Below, in pieces: positions 23,964 through 38,900 of a stretch of DNA of 64,000 nucleotides. This DNA is from Patagioenas fasciata (Eukaryota > Chordata > Aves > Columbiformes > Columbidae). The notes below the pieces were generated by a model. That model worked only from the letters and a program-made list of their open reading frames with translations. It did no database searches and had not been told where the DNA came from. Location of the stretch: assembly GCF_037038585.1 (NCBI RefSeq), contig NC_092526.1:7573501-7637500 (forward strand), read 5' to 3'. A program made the position numbers and the translations under genes. How positions within the stretch are numbered: the first letter of the stretch is position 1; every line of letters begins with the position of its first letter.

Positions 23964-26900
23964 CACACACACTCCAATACCCTATAGGGTCCTAAAGACA
24001 ACTCAAGCTTATCAATGTCACTGAGGCGTGGCACAGCCCACTGGTGACCCTCATGGCCCCTCTCAGCTGCCCCACTGCTCCCCCAGGTACTGTCCATCTC
24101 TACCTCACCTCCCCAAACACCTGGCTGTTCAATAAACTAAACACAGTGATGGCAACAGAGAAGAATATAAAAGCAAAGCCACATATTTCAGCATCAGAAA
24201 ATGTTAATGTTCACTCAAATAAATGTTTGTGGTTTGGTTTTGGTTTTTTGGTTGGTTTTGTTTTTGAAGATGTCTCTATCTTTTCACTACCTGTTAAGCT
24301 CTAAAAATAGTCTGTGAAAGAGGAAAACCATTCTGGAAACACAGAATTATTGTTATGCTTCTGTGTGAACAACAGTACAAACTAAATCAGGTTGCTGTAC
24401 TACATCTACCAAAATGTTCAAGTCTATGCAGCTAGGGAAGATGAGTGGGAAACGAGGGACAAAGTTGGTTACCTCATCAGAAGATTCAGTCAGCTTGGAA
24501 AGGGATGAGAAAAGAACCAGTGATGAAAGATAGAAACAAAGGCAAGTCAGAGGTGACTTACGAGAGGTTAGAAGGAGATTGTAGGTTTAAGAGACATCAC
24601 ACACTCCACCACTTCCAAGAACATGCATTTGCTATCATAATTTTCCTGGGAAAACTTGAGAATATAACAACACATTTTACACAGAGAGGAGCTCAGCTTC
24701 AAAAGGTAACAAACAAAGAAGTAATTCAACTTCTATTTACCAAACAGCTCTCTACTGAAATAATTCATGGTAGATTAAACACAAGAGGTTTTTGGTAGCA
24801 AGTTAGTTCCTGTCCCACTAAGAAGTCTTAATTAACAGTGAACAGTTCCTAATGGGAAGTACCTGTAACCCAGCTTTAGTTCCTGATGTTTCAAAAGAAA
24901 CAAAACCCTAGAAGTTTACATACATCTTTATCAAACATTAATGCTAGAAACTCTCAGCCAGATTTAAAAACATAATGCCTCAATATTAAAAAGGCAAGTG
25001 CATGCGCTTGCCTGCATTTACAGGGAAGTCTGTAAGTAAAGCTGCTTGACACACTGAGATTTGCAAGCAGATTTTCCCTAGAGACTAGAAGGAGAAAATA
25101 AATATTCTGCTTGTCATTTCTCAGAATAACCATGGTCTGTTTTCAGAATGGTCCTTTTCATGCTGAATTGCAAAACAGTTTATTACAAAAGCATCCATTT
25201 CTTAAAAGTGTTTAATACCCAATCACAACATTTTTACAGCAATGATTTCCAAACAGGATTTCAGGCTCTAGGACGTCTGCACTACCTTGTTATTACCACT
25301 GTAGTTAAATATTAGTTAGAGAGTTTGATCCCACAAATAGGTGTAATTCTGACAGAAAATGAAGGCTGACTGCAGTCCAAGAAGTTTGGAAATCAATACT
25401 TTAAGGCTAATTACAACAAAGATTGTTTGAGAGAAAAAGGGAACATTCATACCAGTATAGGCTGGGGAAGGGTTCCCAGAAAGCAGATGCAACATTGGCA
25501 ATAAGTAAACTGAATGCAGAGTTGTACTGGGAAAGAACTGAAACTCTTCCTAAACACGCTAGTTTCCACAGAAGAAATCACAAGTATTCCAAGTATAAGC
25601 CTAACTCCAAAAAGTTACTCCTTCTGAAATATTTAATATTATAATGTGTTTCTCTACATTCCTGTGTGAAACAATCAACACACTTGATTGTTTTTGCTGT
25701 GATGTTACACATATTGTGTAACTTGAATAAAGCAGAAATCTGTGCCATAATGGCATTACTGATGTTACCATTTGAAGTAAGTCAAACATTAATGACACCT
25801 CTATCTACCCAGATGGCTTTAATTGTTTCACGTCCCAGTTCGTCTACTCTTCTCTCATCTTCCAAGGTTCTGTTATTGCCAAAATCATGTTGAACATCAC
25901 AAAAACACCCTCAAGCACATTTATGACAACACATGCATATATGCAGACAAAATAAACTGGCATCACATGATAAGCTGTTGTCTCATACTGCTTAGATCAG
26001 AAGCGTCTGCAAAGCAATCAAGAGCTCTCTTACCCTCTGAGCGTTCACGAACAGCTTGTGAATAATGCTGCCGGCAGGTCCTCTTCCCGCACCAATAACT
26101 GACACTTCCGGCTGCTCCAGGAGACAGTTTACGAATCTGGTGGTACAAATTATTGAAAAGGAAAAAAGAAACGTTTAATTCTGAGCAGTATCCAGCTTTC
26201 TAATCTAAAAGCAGAATTGTTTCCTGTGAGGTCCATCACTCACACAGAGTGACAACTGGCAGATGCTCTCAAGAGTTCTCTGTTCTAGAAGTTTAAGGAA
26301 TAAACCCTGACTTTGCTCAGCATCCCACTCAGACACTATCATGCCTTTACACCCTTTACTCCTTTCCCTCCACCCTAAACTCCCCTTAGCCTTTGGCTGT
26401 TCCCTCCTACCTTCCTGCTCTTTCTTTCACGCTAACACAAGCAGCTGCTGTTTCACAGATAACGTAGGTCAAAACCAAGCTGAACACAGCAACCTCCCAC
26501 ATAAGGTCAGGAAAGGCAGCAGGGCCAATTAACACAGCCCTCTGAAAGGACCTACTTCTTTCCGTTAACTATCAATAGAACCCATGCTCCTAATGCAGAT
26601 GTATACATCTATACATGTATACATTCAAAACGAAAAGCCCTCACTGTGATGGACACACAAGAAGTAGTAACAACATGACAATTTTTTTGAGCAGAAAGAT
26701 ACTGCACTGGTCAGACATCACTCCTCTGAACTCCCAACATGTTTGACAAACAATAATCTGACAGCAGGTAGTGAAGCAATGAAACATGGCTCGTTGCTTT
26801 TCATGCATATAGTTCCGCAGTAATACATTTCAAATTAGTAAGGAGACTACAAGAAAATGTAACTTTGGGGGGATATTTCTATCAGTTATAGAAAATACTA

Positions 26901-29900
26901 AATTCCTACTCCTCCTAATTTTACCTCTCTTGCAATGAAGTTCATCGAATGTACTTTTCACATACATGAAAAAATAAATCAGTACTGTCAAGATAAAACC
27001 AAATTCCATTAAAATAATTTGCATCACATGTTTTCAAAGAGATGGTTACTGAGAGGGGCATTCAGGGTACCCACATATAACATCTCCAGATAGAGTAGGG
27101 ACAGGGACAACAAATGTTTATTGCTACTGTTTATTGCTCCTCAGTATTTCTGTATTATCACCACTTTCATCTGCCCTAAATTTTGAAACTACAAAAAAAA
27201 GGCAGAGGGAAAAAAAAAAAAAACCAAGTAACACATACACACACACACAAAACACAGGGGAATGGGGGGAGGGAAAAAAAGTCACCTTTGTAGATCTTCT
27301 TTCTCCTCCTCATTTTCACACTTCTCTACCCCAAATTTTGCTTTCAGAGACCTTGCCCTGGCGATGATAGCTTCCACACTCATAATCTGAGCAATGATTT
27401 CCTGCAGGAGTTGAATAAAAATGGAAATTTAAAATGTTATTTTAGCACTCCCATGGACAGTGTAAAGTCTTCAGCCCCTGCCAGTATGAAAGCCTTACTT
27501 CCAACTTCTTGTCCTCTGGATTGGGGAATCGTAGAACTTTACTGCAATGGGATATTATCTGCTTGATAATCTTCCTAACTGAAGATATATCTTCTAGTGC
27601 TTCTATTAGGAGGAAAAGAAATGAAGAAGTTGTAATTATTGCATCAGTGTCCACCCAAAAATATCTTAATAATTTATAAACATTATTTACCTTCTTCCTT
27701 TACCTTGAGTACGGCTGCATGGATGATGCAGGGCAAGAGGTGCCTTGCAAGGTCAGCTGGTTTCTGAACTGCAAGGTAATGAAGCACCTACGACATTAGA
27801 AAATTTAATACATTAGGTTAACTACAAAATACGAGCACCTACATTGAAGAATTCACAAGGGAGCACTGTTATAAGACAGGACTCAATAGGTAGTTTTTAC
27901 ATGAATCATTTAGTGATTGCTTATAGTCCCCAACAGGTTAGAATGAAACTAGAAATAATTATGTTTTAAGAACACTTAGTTTCTTAACAGAAACATGCAG
28001 ACAAAAATCTGTTTTATTTACAAGTACCTAAGTAATAAAGCTTAGGAAGTTACATTTCACACACTAATTATTTCAGATACTTCAAACACACTGTTGTACG
28101 GCAGCAATAATTTCTGATTAACCCTATGCCACGTACTGAACAGTTTAATAACTCCAAGATTATAGTGCAATGATGTGTTTCTGTTTAAATCTTGCAGGAG
28201 AAAGAAGACAGTTTTGTACAAACATTACAGATCCGACTATCGCTAGCCACAGCTTTTTACCTTCTCTGCCTCTCTCGTGTCATCAAAGAGCCTCTTCTGC
28301 CTCCTGGCTGGGATTGGTTTTGCCGTCTCCCAGGCCTCTACCCACATGTTGCTTGGAATCTTCATTCGGGCGCTCAGCTCACCCTTAATTACTACATTCC
28401 CCTTTTCATCAACCACTTCCTCTTCGATGTAATCCCGAGGGGAGTACCACCGCACAAAATCCTCCAGACAGCAGCCAGGATTAGCTGCCTGGAATGAGGA
28501 AGAGAGAAAATTTGTGCCTGAAAGTCCTATAAAAAATGTAATAACCTGGGTAGGAAGGCAGTATGGTTTAGCGGGTAGAGCACGTGTGAGGAGCCAAAAC
28601 TGACACTAGGAAAGAGACCTGAGAGGGTGAGGTGGATAAGTAAGTATAAACCAAGACAACAATGGAGGAAAAGCCCACACCGCCATCAGAAACACAGAAA
28701 CCTTCTTACCCCCCCCAACAGTACATTCATCACTTATTTCAGGCAAGCTCAAAATTATACTGTTAAGTCAAGTTTCCATCTGATACTTGATACATGCAAT
28801 TCACTATTTTTCTAATGTGTAAGCTTATACCAGATGAAAAAAAGCCCAAGGCTAAAAGAATCACTGGGCTGCATTCATATGCTTACAGCACTGACTTTCC
28901 ATTTTTAACACTCCAGTACCAAAATTCACCTTTTCTTCTTCCTTTAAAAAGGAACTCAAAAAAAAAAATCTCCACCAACCCCCAAAAAGCCTCATTTTTC
29001 ATAGATGCAATGTCAACACAAACACAGACATAGGTCCAGAAGATAAAAGGAAACCCAGCTTTCTCTTTGAAGTAGCTACTGAAGAGTGCATTTCCGCTTC
29101 AATTTATGGTTCTGTTGTTGAGTTTTGAGATCACTTGCACCTTAGAAATAAAACTGCTCCGTATAGCTGACATGAATCACTGCTAATAAACTGATATTGA
29201 TATGTTATAAATACTCCTACTGTACACTACATCTGTATCCTTTTACTACAAAGTAACATTGCAATAATTTAAAAACAAAAACAAAACCACAAGATATAGC
29301 TATTTCATGACTGAATCTCCAGTATTTTGAGAGTTTTGAGAACCTTTGATGACAGCAGCATACGTGCTCTTAGCTCCCTCTGCAGAGCTCAGAAAATAAA
29401 CTGAACACATCACCCAAAACCACAGCTGGTCCAGTTCCAATTTGATGAACAGCTGCATAGGACTTCTAAACAGTGATAACTTATCCTTCCCACTAAAGAC
29501 CAAACACCCTCAACTATACATAAAAATTATGTCCACCTCTCTAAAGTCCAATTACAGAATGGTGAACATGTTCATAATTGTTTGTTCTTTCTTTATACCA
29601 CCTTTATCCATTTGTGGCCAATTAAAGGTGTATTCTACAAAACTCACCGCTGTGGAAAGTACAGGTAAGAGAGACACTAAATAAAAGTTATGGGGTGGTG
29701 GGAGGGAGAGAGTAATTTTGATTCAGGACTTTGATGCTCAGTTTTCTTTTGACATCATTTTGTGTGGGCTTGAGTTTTAATTCCCAATTTATCAACTGTG
29801 TGTTTTAGGGGCTTCTTCCCTCCCATAGACCTTGTGCAAATTTACTGGAATGTTATAGCATAATGTATTGGATAGTCCCACATTTTGAAAGTTTTATCGA

Positions 29901-32900
29901 TAAGGTTTTATTTTCAACTTTAAACTGTTTTGAAACTGTTTTGTGGAGGAGAAAAAAGTAGTCAGAAAAGTCTTCAAAACTGGTCAACACAAGCAAGGGG
30001 GATAGTTTAATTAAAAAGAAAGCAGTCTCACAGAATTCTTCAAGTAGCACTACCTTAAAAGATTCCATATCTGAGAGCAAGCAGGCACTCTGCATGCGTG
30101 CTCGAAGATGAGCACCTTCTGCTGATGTTCCCAGTTTTGCCAGGACCTCAGACTGTTCTTCCAGCAAATCTTCAGTCATGGGTGCTGGTTCCTGCAACAT
30201 GGAAAAAGACGAGTTTACAAATCACCTCTCCAAGACTTAGCCTGTTTTAAGAAAGGGGGAGTGGAAAACTGTCTGTCACCAAAAGCTCATTCTGCTTTAT
30301 TTGTACTCAAAGAAAATAAGCATAAATTTCTACTGCTTAAACTGTTTAGCCTAAAGCTGCACCTGAAGACACTAACAAAAAGAAATTAAAAAAAAACTGA
30401 GAATGAAGTAATAATATAAGGATATATTGTTAAAATCGTCAAACCCAGTGAAGCCCAAGAAGTGTTTGATACTATTTTTCTGTGATAGATGAAAGTCCAC
30501 CTAAAGTAACGCAGAATCTTTGCCGTTGATACTTTCTGCACATAATTAATTGACAACATTTTGTCAGACTACACTCTGTTCAGACCTTTTACCCACACAA
30601 AACAACATCCATTAAAAAGAATTTCTCTCAAGTGAATGCAAAGTCTTGAATTTTTCATGCATGGCTGATTTCAACCTACTTCCTCTGACACCACTGCTTC
30701 CTATTTCATCCCTAGTCACCCTGCAAGAAAGTCTATGTCAGTTAACACTTTAATGTGTTTGACAATAAACCTGCTTTAGGTAATGCTAACAAGAACCTGA
30801 TGACTATGGCCTTTTAGATACAAGTTTTAAAAAAAGAAAAAAGTAACAGCAAAACTGATCCAGTACTCTGGTTAGTCAGCTACAGATCTCCACAGAGGGA
30901 GGACCACAGCAGTTCCTACTTCACAAGAAAGAAAGGAAGGTGTGGAAGATGCCTCAACAGTTGGAAATAAAAAGAAACGCAAATTTAAGATAGGAAAGAC
31001 AGCTTAATTCTTGTTTAAAAAGTTGTTCTGAGTGAAATTCGTTAAGGAGACCCATTCTCAAATAAAACAAAGAGCATGTGAGATTTCAGTTTAACAGCCT
31101 CATCTGGTTTTAAAAATGGAAAACAAATTCTTAAGGCAAAAACAGTGAGCAATTTTAACAACAAGTAAGGCTATAACCCACAAAGTATATACAATTTCAC
31201 AGTCCTAGGTATGAGCCATATAGCATGAGGGTCATATTGCACATCCGGCTCAGCTCTCACTGCCTCACCTGTGTTATTGGAACGTAGAGAGGCTCTCCTG
31301 GATGCAACAGAGTCAGTTTTCCATGGGGATGCAGACGACCTTCTGGTTTCAAATTTACAGGATCTTTGTTGCCTTCTTTCGCTCCTCCTTTCTTTCCATT
31401 TTCCTGTCCATTTCCTTTAAGATCTTCCGTGTCACTTAGACATTCAAAGAATTCCTCTTCACTGTCACTCCACGATTCCCAAGACTTGCCAACTTCCTTT
31501 TCCTTCTCAGGGTTATCTGCAGAGTGGTCTGCTCCCTTCCCAGCATCACCACAACTACCACCAGGGGAACGATCAGACACGCTCCCCCTTTTCCCCTCAT
31601 CTCTTGCTTTCTTTCTTTCAATGCAACAATTTAACATCTAACAAGTTAAGAGAAAAAAAAAAAAATCATTTAGCAATTTCTTCTCTTAGGGCAACAATGT
31701 CACAGAAAAATTTGGGGAGTCACCAAAAATCTCTTACAATTCTAAAAGATAACAATTTCATTGAACTTGTTGCTTTAACAAAGATTTTTCCAAGAAATTA
31801 AATCCAGACCCAAAAATACAAGCATAACTAAAAGTACAACAATACATTTAGCTAATAATTGCTATAATTTTCACAGTTTCCTTAGGAGAAAAATAATTCT
31901 TAAGTTTGGGATATTTACCTGAAGTTTCTGATGCAGTAAACAGCATCTCAGATCTGGAGGGCCATTAGCTAATCTAACAAAAAGTAGAAGTATTACAATT
32001 ATGAATTATAAAGTTGACTCTCTCACACACATCTGGTCTTAAATCATATGAAATCCAAAAGAGAGGCAAATAACCACATTGAACCCATTCCCACAATTTC
32101 AACTACGCAGCTCTTCTATGATCTCAGAAAACAAACTAGTGAGTGAATAATCCCAGAAGTTAAACCAGATTTATTTCCTAGAGGTCATTTCTGAAGTTCA
32201 GAGGTCATTCACACTAGTACCAGAGCCAGTCTGCATTTCCTGTTCAGTTCTCCATTCGGAAATTAAAAGAGTAACTGTTTTCAAACAAAAATTAAGCACC
32301 TTTGACTGTACTTTAAAACTGCAACGATACAGTAGAGCAATCTCTATTTGAACTTCTATTTTTTTTGTTAATGTAAATATCTGGAAGTACAAACTAGCGA
32401 ATAAAAGGCCAGTTCATTCCATTTTATTTTTAAAAAAGGATACATTTTTGCTCTACATTGATACCTCATCTTGACAGAACTCTTAATTTGGTCTGCAACA
32501 AGCTCTGCTGTAGAAGACACAACCTGGAAGGGCTGGAATACTTGAGACAACATTAGTTCGTGCAAAGGCTGTTGCACCAGCAGGAACTGGCAACAGCTAC
32601 ACCACAGAGCAAAGTTGTTTCTCCCTCTATCAGCTCCTTCACCTTTATCTAGTGATAAACTGGAAGCCAAGCATTCAGATAAGCTTTTTTTCCTTCCATT
32701 CACACAGTGGGGTGCTCTTTAACTTGAACTTCCCCAGGTATTTTGAAGTTTTCAAAGGAGGGCACAGATGCCCTTCCCTACTCCTTATCCTTTCTTGCTT
32801 TATGGAAGTAGGGCAATAAAAGTAGAGGATAGCATATGCAATTTAAAAAACCAAAACAGTGTGTTTCAAAGTCAGACTGAACTCATTCTGTTCCTGAAAC

Positions 32901-35900
32901 AAAGAACATTTTCTCTAACAAAGCAACGACAACAAAAAAATCTTACCCTGGAATAAGGTAGTTGTTCTCCCACCTGTAACGCATTTCTAACACAAATTCT
33001 TGCCAAAGATGTGCCACTCCTTTTACACCTCCATGGTAGAAGTTTATCATGCAAAGACATAAAGCTAGTTTGTACGTCAGACTATCAGAAGGAGCAGATT
33101 TAAACTGACTGAAGAGATTCTACATAAGAAACAAAAGAAAGCAGGACATACAGGTACAATGGCATTTTTTCCAAAACTACAGAATCTCTTTCCTGTTTGA
33201 CAATACAAGTGGCTAAATTCTATTTAAAAGCTGTAAGTACAAACTACAAAACACTACAGTATTTGAAAGAAATTTAAAAAAAAAAAAATTGGGAAAAAAA
33301 ATAATCACTATTTCTACCTGGAGGTTCCACAAAGGTAACTTCATCTTTCCAAAAATTATCTATTACAAGACACAGGGCAATCATAGTAAAGTCTGTATGA
33401 GCACATACTCCAAATTTCTCTCTATCTCTCTTGAGTGTCAGTCAGTAAAACTTACATAATCCTCATTCTCTGGAGGAGGATTGTTTCCTGCTGAAGTCAC
33501 AGTTCTGCTTTCAAATCCTTCTGCAAGCTTGTCAGCAGCATCAGGAAATAAGAACTTCAAAAAAGAAAGAAAAAAATAAATACAAACTTGCACCAGCATG
33601 GTTTTTCCTGCTTTTCCAAGTTTCTCCCTGAAGCTAATGCTGGTTACATACCAGCAATCCCTATTATTAAAATTGTTAGCAGAGTTCAGAATTCATTTTT
33701 AGTTTACTTATATTCTAGAGATTTGTTAAAACTTAGGCTGTTCCAAAAAGCTGATAAATGCAATTTAAGTAAAGGAACTGACATCAGAGACCTTTTTCAT
33801 AATTCTGCTTTAAACTATAAACCAAATGCATCGGTGTAAGCACTAACTACATGTTTTATATGCATTTAACAGACGTAGACAGTTCACTTACCAGAAGAAT
33901 AGTGTTTAGAACTTCATTGTTTAAAGGTGATTCATCTACACCTCTATGTTTGCGAATCTTTTTCTTTGCACTGTGAACCATATTTGTCACTGATAATTTA
34001 TGGATTGGGACTGGTGCTGGCTCCGTGAGCTTCGACAGAGCATGGCTAATGTCAGCAACCTCTATAAAATAAAATAGAATTAACAAAATTAAAACAACCA
34101 CCCCTATACAACTATCTCTTTAAAAAGTTCACCTGACATACTCAGTCTGTTTATCTTGTATTGACTTTCAACAACCTGTTAACCAAAACTACATTCCTGT
34201 GCTGTCAGGTTCCGCACATTATGTTCACTGTTTTTAGCCACAAAGATAAAGCAGAAGAACCAGATCACGAAGGAGTCACAGACTGTCCTTGATTTATTTT
34301 ACTGAATTAAGTCTACACTGGGTTGGCTGTAGACAGCGCCTGCCACCTACTGTAGCAGTACTGATACTTGCAGACAGCTACAGGTTAGAGCATCAGCAAA
34401 AAGCCTGCTGACAAACCAGTATTTAAACTTTGTTTATACGTGAAACGAATGAATATGCTGCACACAGTAGAGCCTGTTCGAGTGTGTGCTAGAGCTTTAG
34501 ATAAACCTTAAATAAATCCAGTATTAGTCACTATATATGTGATCTTACATGGCATAAGCACAATTCTGGTTTAGAGTCCTAAGGTAAACTCCTCAAATCA
34601 AAAGACTTTTCCAGAGTTGTTGCTGGTAAACTTCAGAACCTCTCTTACAATAAAAGGAATTGCCATTGTTAAAAAGAGGGGCAGAGAAATTTAAGTGAAT
34701 CATTACCAGGAACCTGAAAAATCTCATATTGGCAAACATGTCAAGAAAACTAGAGACAAGAAGGGTTAACGAGACTGTACATCAAGCACTAAGAGTAATA
34801 CACACCCTACTTGGTCTAACACCTTTTTCAGCTAACTAGCAAGCTCCTTCAAAACTAACACCAAGTATAATCAAAGAAAACAGACTGCTATGGGTCATAT
34901 TTGGATGGAAAAAAAAGCAACAAGAGGCAGGAAAGGAGGGGATGTTCACCATATACAGCAAGAAAAGCAAAAGAAAGGGACACAGACATCCAAAACATGT
35001 TGGTATCTATGCTGCTGGGATAAAGTCTGACCTGTTGGCCAGATAATTTTGTTTTGGTTTGTTGTTCTGTTTGGTGGGTTTTGTTGGGTTTTGTTTGGTT
35101 GGTTTTGGACATTTTTTTTTTTTGAGGATGACAGCAAAGCCTCTCAAACAGATTAAAGGCTCTTTAAACTGGCCCTTAAAACGTGCACTACATCGTACTT
35201 CAAAAAGCAGAAAAAGAGTGGAAAAAATATATTAAAATATGCAGACAAATCTGTTTGATGTTCGTTCAACTCTTGTACACGCTGGTCAAATTTTAAACCC
35301 TTGTTTTCCAGTGGGGAAGGGGTGGGGATGGGGTGGAAACAAAAAAAACCACCATCCACACCTATAACAGAGGCAATTGTCCTCTGGGACTTTGAAAACT
35401 AGGCTTGCCTAGAATTCATGAGAAATTATACAATGTAGCAATCATCAGAAAATTCCTAGGAGCATTACAGAAAATGCCTAACAATCAAAACTGAACAACA
35501 CAAATCATCAAGATTTTAGTTTCACCTTTTCCTTCCTCTTCAAATGCAGACCTTCCAAGTATCTCATCAGTTGACTCCTTCCGACGGCAAAGCTTGAAGA
35601 ATTCAGTAAGAAAGTCACCTATAAGAGAAAAAGTTTCTGAACAACTACTCAGTTAAAAGCTCATTGAACAATAAGCTAACCCTCAAAGTGATTCCTAAGG
35701 GACAGTAAATTTTATCTTTTCATCTGACAGCACTTGATAATTCCTTCTGAAGCACAAATATCTTCAAACCATATAATTAAAGCTTAGGAAAACGCCCATC
35801 TCGACAGCTATCAGCAACCTCTCCAGAGAACAGTTTTGCATACAGATTAATCCACTTCTTCATGCAAAGCAAGATGAATTTTTTTTATTTTTTTAGTTTT

Positions 35901-38900
35901 GAAGACCTTTTCCCCACAAGCTAAAAGGCAAGGACGATCAACAGTACAGGTCTCTGGGCATACCAATCCTGCCTGTCAGATGGACTGATTCAACTAAGGA
36001 AATGAAAATATGCACAAAGCACCCATTAAAATCTAACGATCCTAGGAAATCTAAATTTTCACAGAACACACACAGTATGTGCTTATTCTCTAGAAGCTGC
36101 TGAAGCAAAAAAAGCAATGCAGTTCAGAGTACACAGATGCAGAATAACCTACAGCAGAACCTTATGGTTTTGCAAAGCTTGTGTTCTTGAAAAAGCAGCC
36201 CAAAATAGTGTGAGGAAACAGAAGTCTTCAGGAAACCAACAATTCAATCCTAACTTCATAACTTAAAAGCCATAAGAGAAGATAGTGAATTCTGATGCCT
36301 TACCCAATAGACACTGAGGGTTATCTGCTTTTCTGACTCTCACGGACCACTGAGGTGCCTGAATAGGATCCAGGTCACTTTAAAAAACAAAACAAAACAA
36401 AAATCACACACAAAAAAACCAACAAACAAACAAAAGTGACATGTTGTCAACATAAGTATGCAAGAGACAAATATCAAATTCTCAAGAAATGGAATGTCAT
36501 AGCCAATTAGGCCACGAAATGCACCACATTACACAGGAGAACATGACAAACCCTCTGAAATGCAAGCAAGAGTCCCTGTTCTTATCTGTACACATAACAT
36601 GAATAAGAAACACATGAGAACAATTACGTTACAACACAACTACATCGTCTTATTTTAAAGCGTATTAATGTTGAAAATTCAATTCTACATTAATTAAAAC
36701 AATAAACCACTTATTTTTTCTTCTTTCTTCAGTATCAGTATATTCCACATTCCATTATCACATTTCCCAATAAATAAGCAACACACAAGACTTTTAAGTG
36801 TAGCATGAGAATATGACCAAAAATGGAGGTGCAAGTTCTGTTGAGATTATGATACATTAATATTTTCTCACACAGAAATGCATTTCAACATAAGCTTTTT
36901 CCCAAACAAGGCATTTTATCAACTGACCTCGGCATTTCTCAAAATAGGTTCTCTTTCACACACACAGTCATGTACATTTCAGATGTCGCTAAATGCAGTA
37001 GTTCACAAATGAAGTACATTTCTAGATATTTGCAATTCAGACAAAATACTTACGAGTAAACATCATTGTCGACAATTATACCTTCTGCCAGGTGAGGCCA
37101 TGTGGTAGCTAAATGAAGCTCACTGAAACAAAACAAGACTTAAATCTGTCAGTGCTAGTAGAAAGTGTTCTCTTTATCATTGTTAAGATGTTGAAGGGTA
37201 TTTGTGATAGGTCACATTTAAGTCCCTCTCTGTATTTTGCACCTACATCCAGAAATGTGCCAGAAGAGGACACAAAGAGACTGTAATAATTCAGTTTATG
37301 GACCCTCACTATTTAAGTCCAACCCTTGAATGAAGGCACACCATCTTTACAGTTTATCTCCAGTTAAGGTATATTTCAACATAATAGTTTCAGAGCTAAA
37401 TGGAGTAGACCAGAAGTTTATGGTGAAAGATGTATGAGCTAGAAACCTGAATATCGTTAGACAATTTTGCAAATGGTCTTATTTGCTATTAGATCATTAC
37501 TTTTCACAGATTTATTTTTTTAATGTACTTAAATAATTAAATATCTGTTATGTACATGCTAAGTGATAGGCAGGCAAAGCTAAGATTTGAAAGAATATGC
37601 CTCTAAGTCCTCCATTAAGGAATTTATAAAACACAGCTTTCTGAACTGGTACCTTACCTAATAGGATCCTCACAGGCACCAAATGGTAACTTCCCAAACT
37701 CAAGGCCTCCAACTTCTCCCCCAACTAGAGCATCTATATCTGAAGACAGATCAACACATTTTCCATACAGAATTTATGGAATATTTTAAGCAGCACATCA
37801 ACCTAATTTCACAGTAAAAACACTGTAGTGTAGGATGACCAGAGAGTAAGTGAGCAGCTAACATTACACGGCTATGAAAACACAATCCCAGCATACAGTC
37901 AAAATAATTGTTTCCAGCAGAAACCGGGAAGTACTCATGCAGCAGGACATTCAAAAAGAAAGATAAAATTCTTCAATCCATCTTGAGGGAAGGTTATTCC
38001 CTTCATATAGGCAAAGATGATAGCTATAAAGGTAGCCTTAAAGAGTCAATGTTGACACAAGAACAAATAGACATGAATTTGCCATAAAAATATTTAGGCA
38101 GGAAATTGGTTTCAAGCAGAAAAGGAAGACTCCAGAAAAGCAACTCTGCAGAGTGAAAAAAACAACTACTTTTAAAAGGCTGACATTTTCATGAGAAGAC
38201 TGACAGTTTATGTCTCCTGCAGTTAAAGATGTAACCCAATGATGTGAGATTTCCTGTAATCCCAGGTACTTAAAAGATGCCTTCCAGCATCCTCAGCCAC
38301 TTGCCACATATTATATCCTTCAAATATACAAACCAAAAATAGACAGCTTTCTCTGCAGAAAAATTTAAATGAGTAATAATGCATTGTAATACCATTATAA
38401 TAATGCTATTACAGTATCTGATTCTTACTTTTAAACACATCTGGCAAACTGTTTACATACAAAACAAATGAGGTATTAGAACAGATAAAATCTTTGGATA
38501 ACTTAATTATATAATTTCCTCCTCCAGAGAAGATGAAAGACACATTTAAATTCTTTGCTTTTACCTCAGAAGACCTAATTGAGTGAGGGTAATAAAGTAC
38601 AGGTCTAGTTGTTCACAAGGAACATAAAACCACAACTGCATGTAGCAACAGAAATCAAAATGATGTTGTTCATCTCCAGTTTCTGCAATGCACTATGCCA
38701 CTAGTTCCCTTAACCAGAATCCTCTGAAAGCGCAGAATTTATTCAAATTGGTCAAATCAAGAGATACGATCAGAGTGGTACAACTCATTCGTCACAAACC
38801 AGGCACCCTGATTGATTGAATAACTATAACAAGGCATGAGAGACTACAGAAAACATTGACTTCTGTGTCTGCAGACACAATAAACAATGAAAACTGTAGA

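Noticed and set aside
23891-24097. Frame encoding Ile-Tyr repeats
   Set aside because: Translation of the AT microsatellite.
25963-26148. Alternative frame over RAB3GAP1 exon 23 ([14 protein letters not shown])
   Set aside because: The shifted frame ends early; the frame giving [15 protein letters not shown] joins both neighbouring exons in phase and matches the family.
28556-28612. A functional tRNA gene
   Set aside because: Only an A-box-like head is present; no cloverleaf, anticodon arm or B-box at the right spacing.
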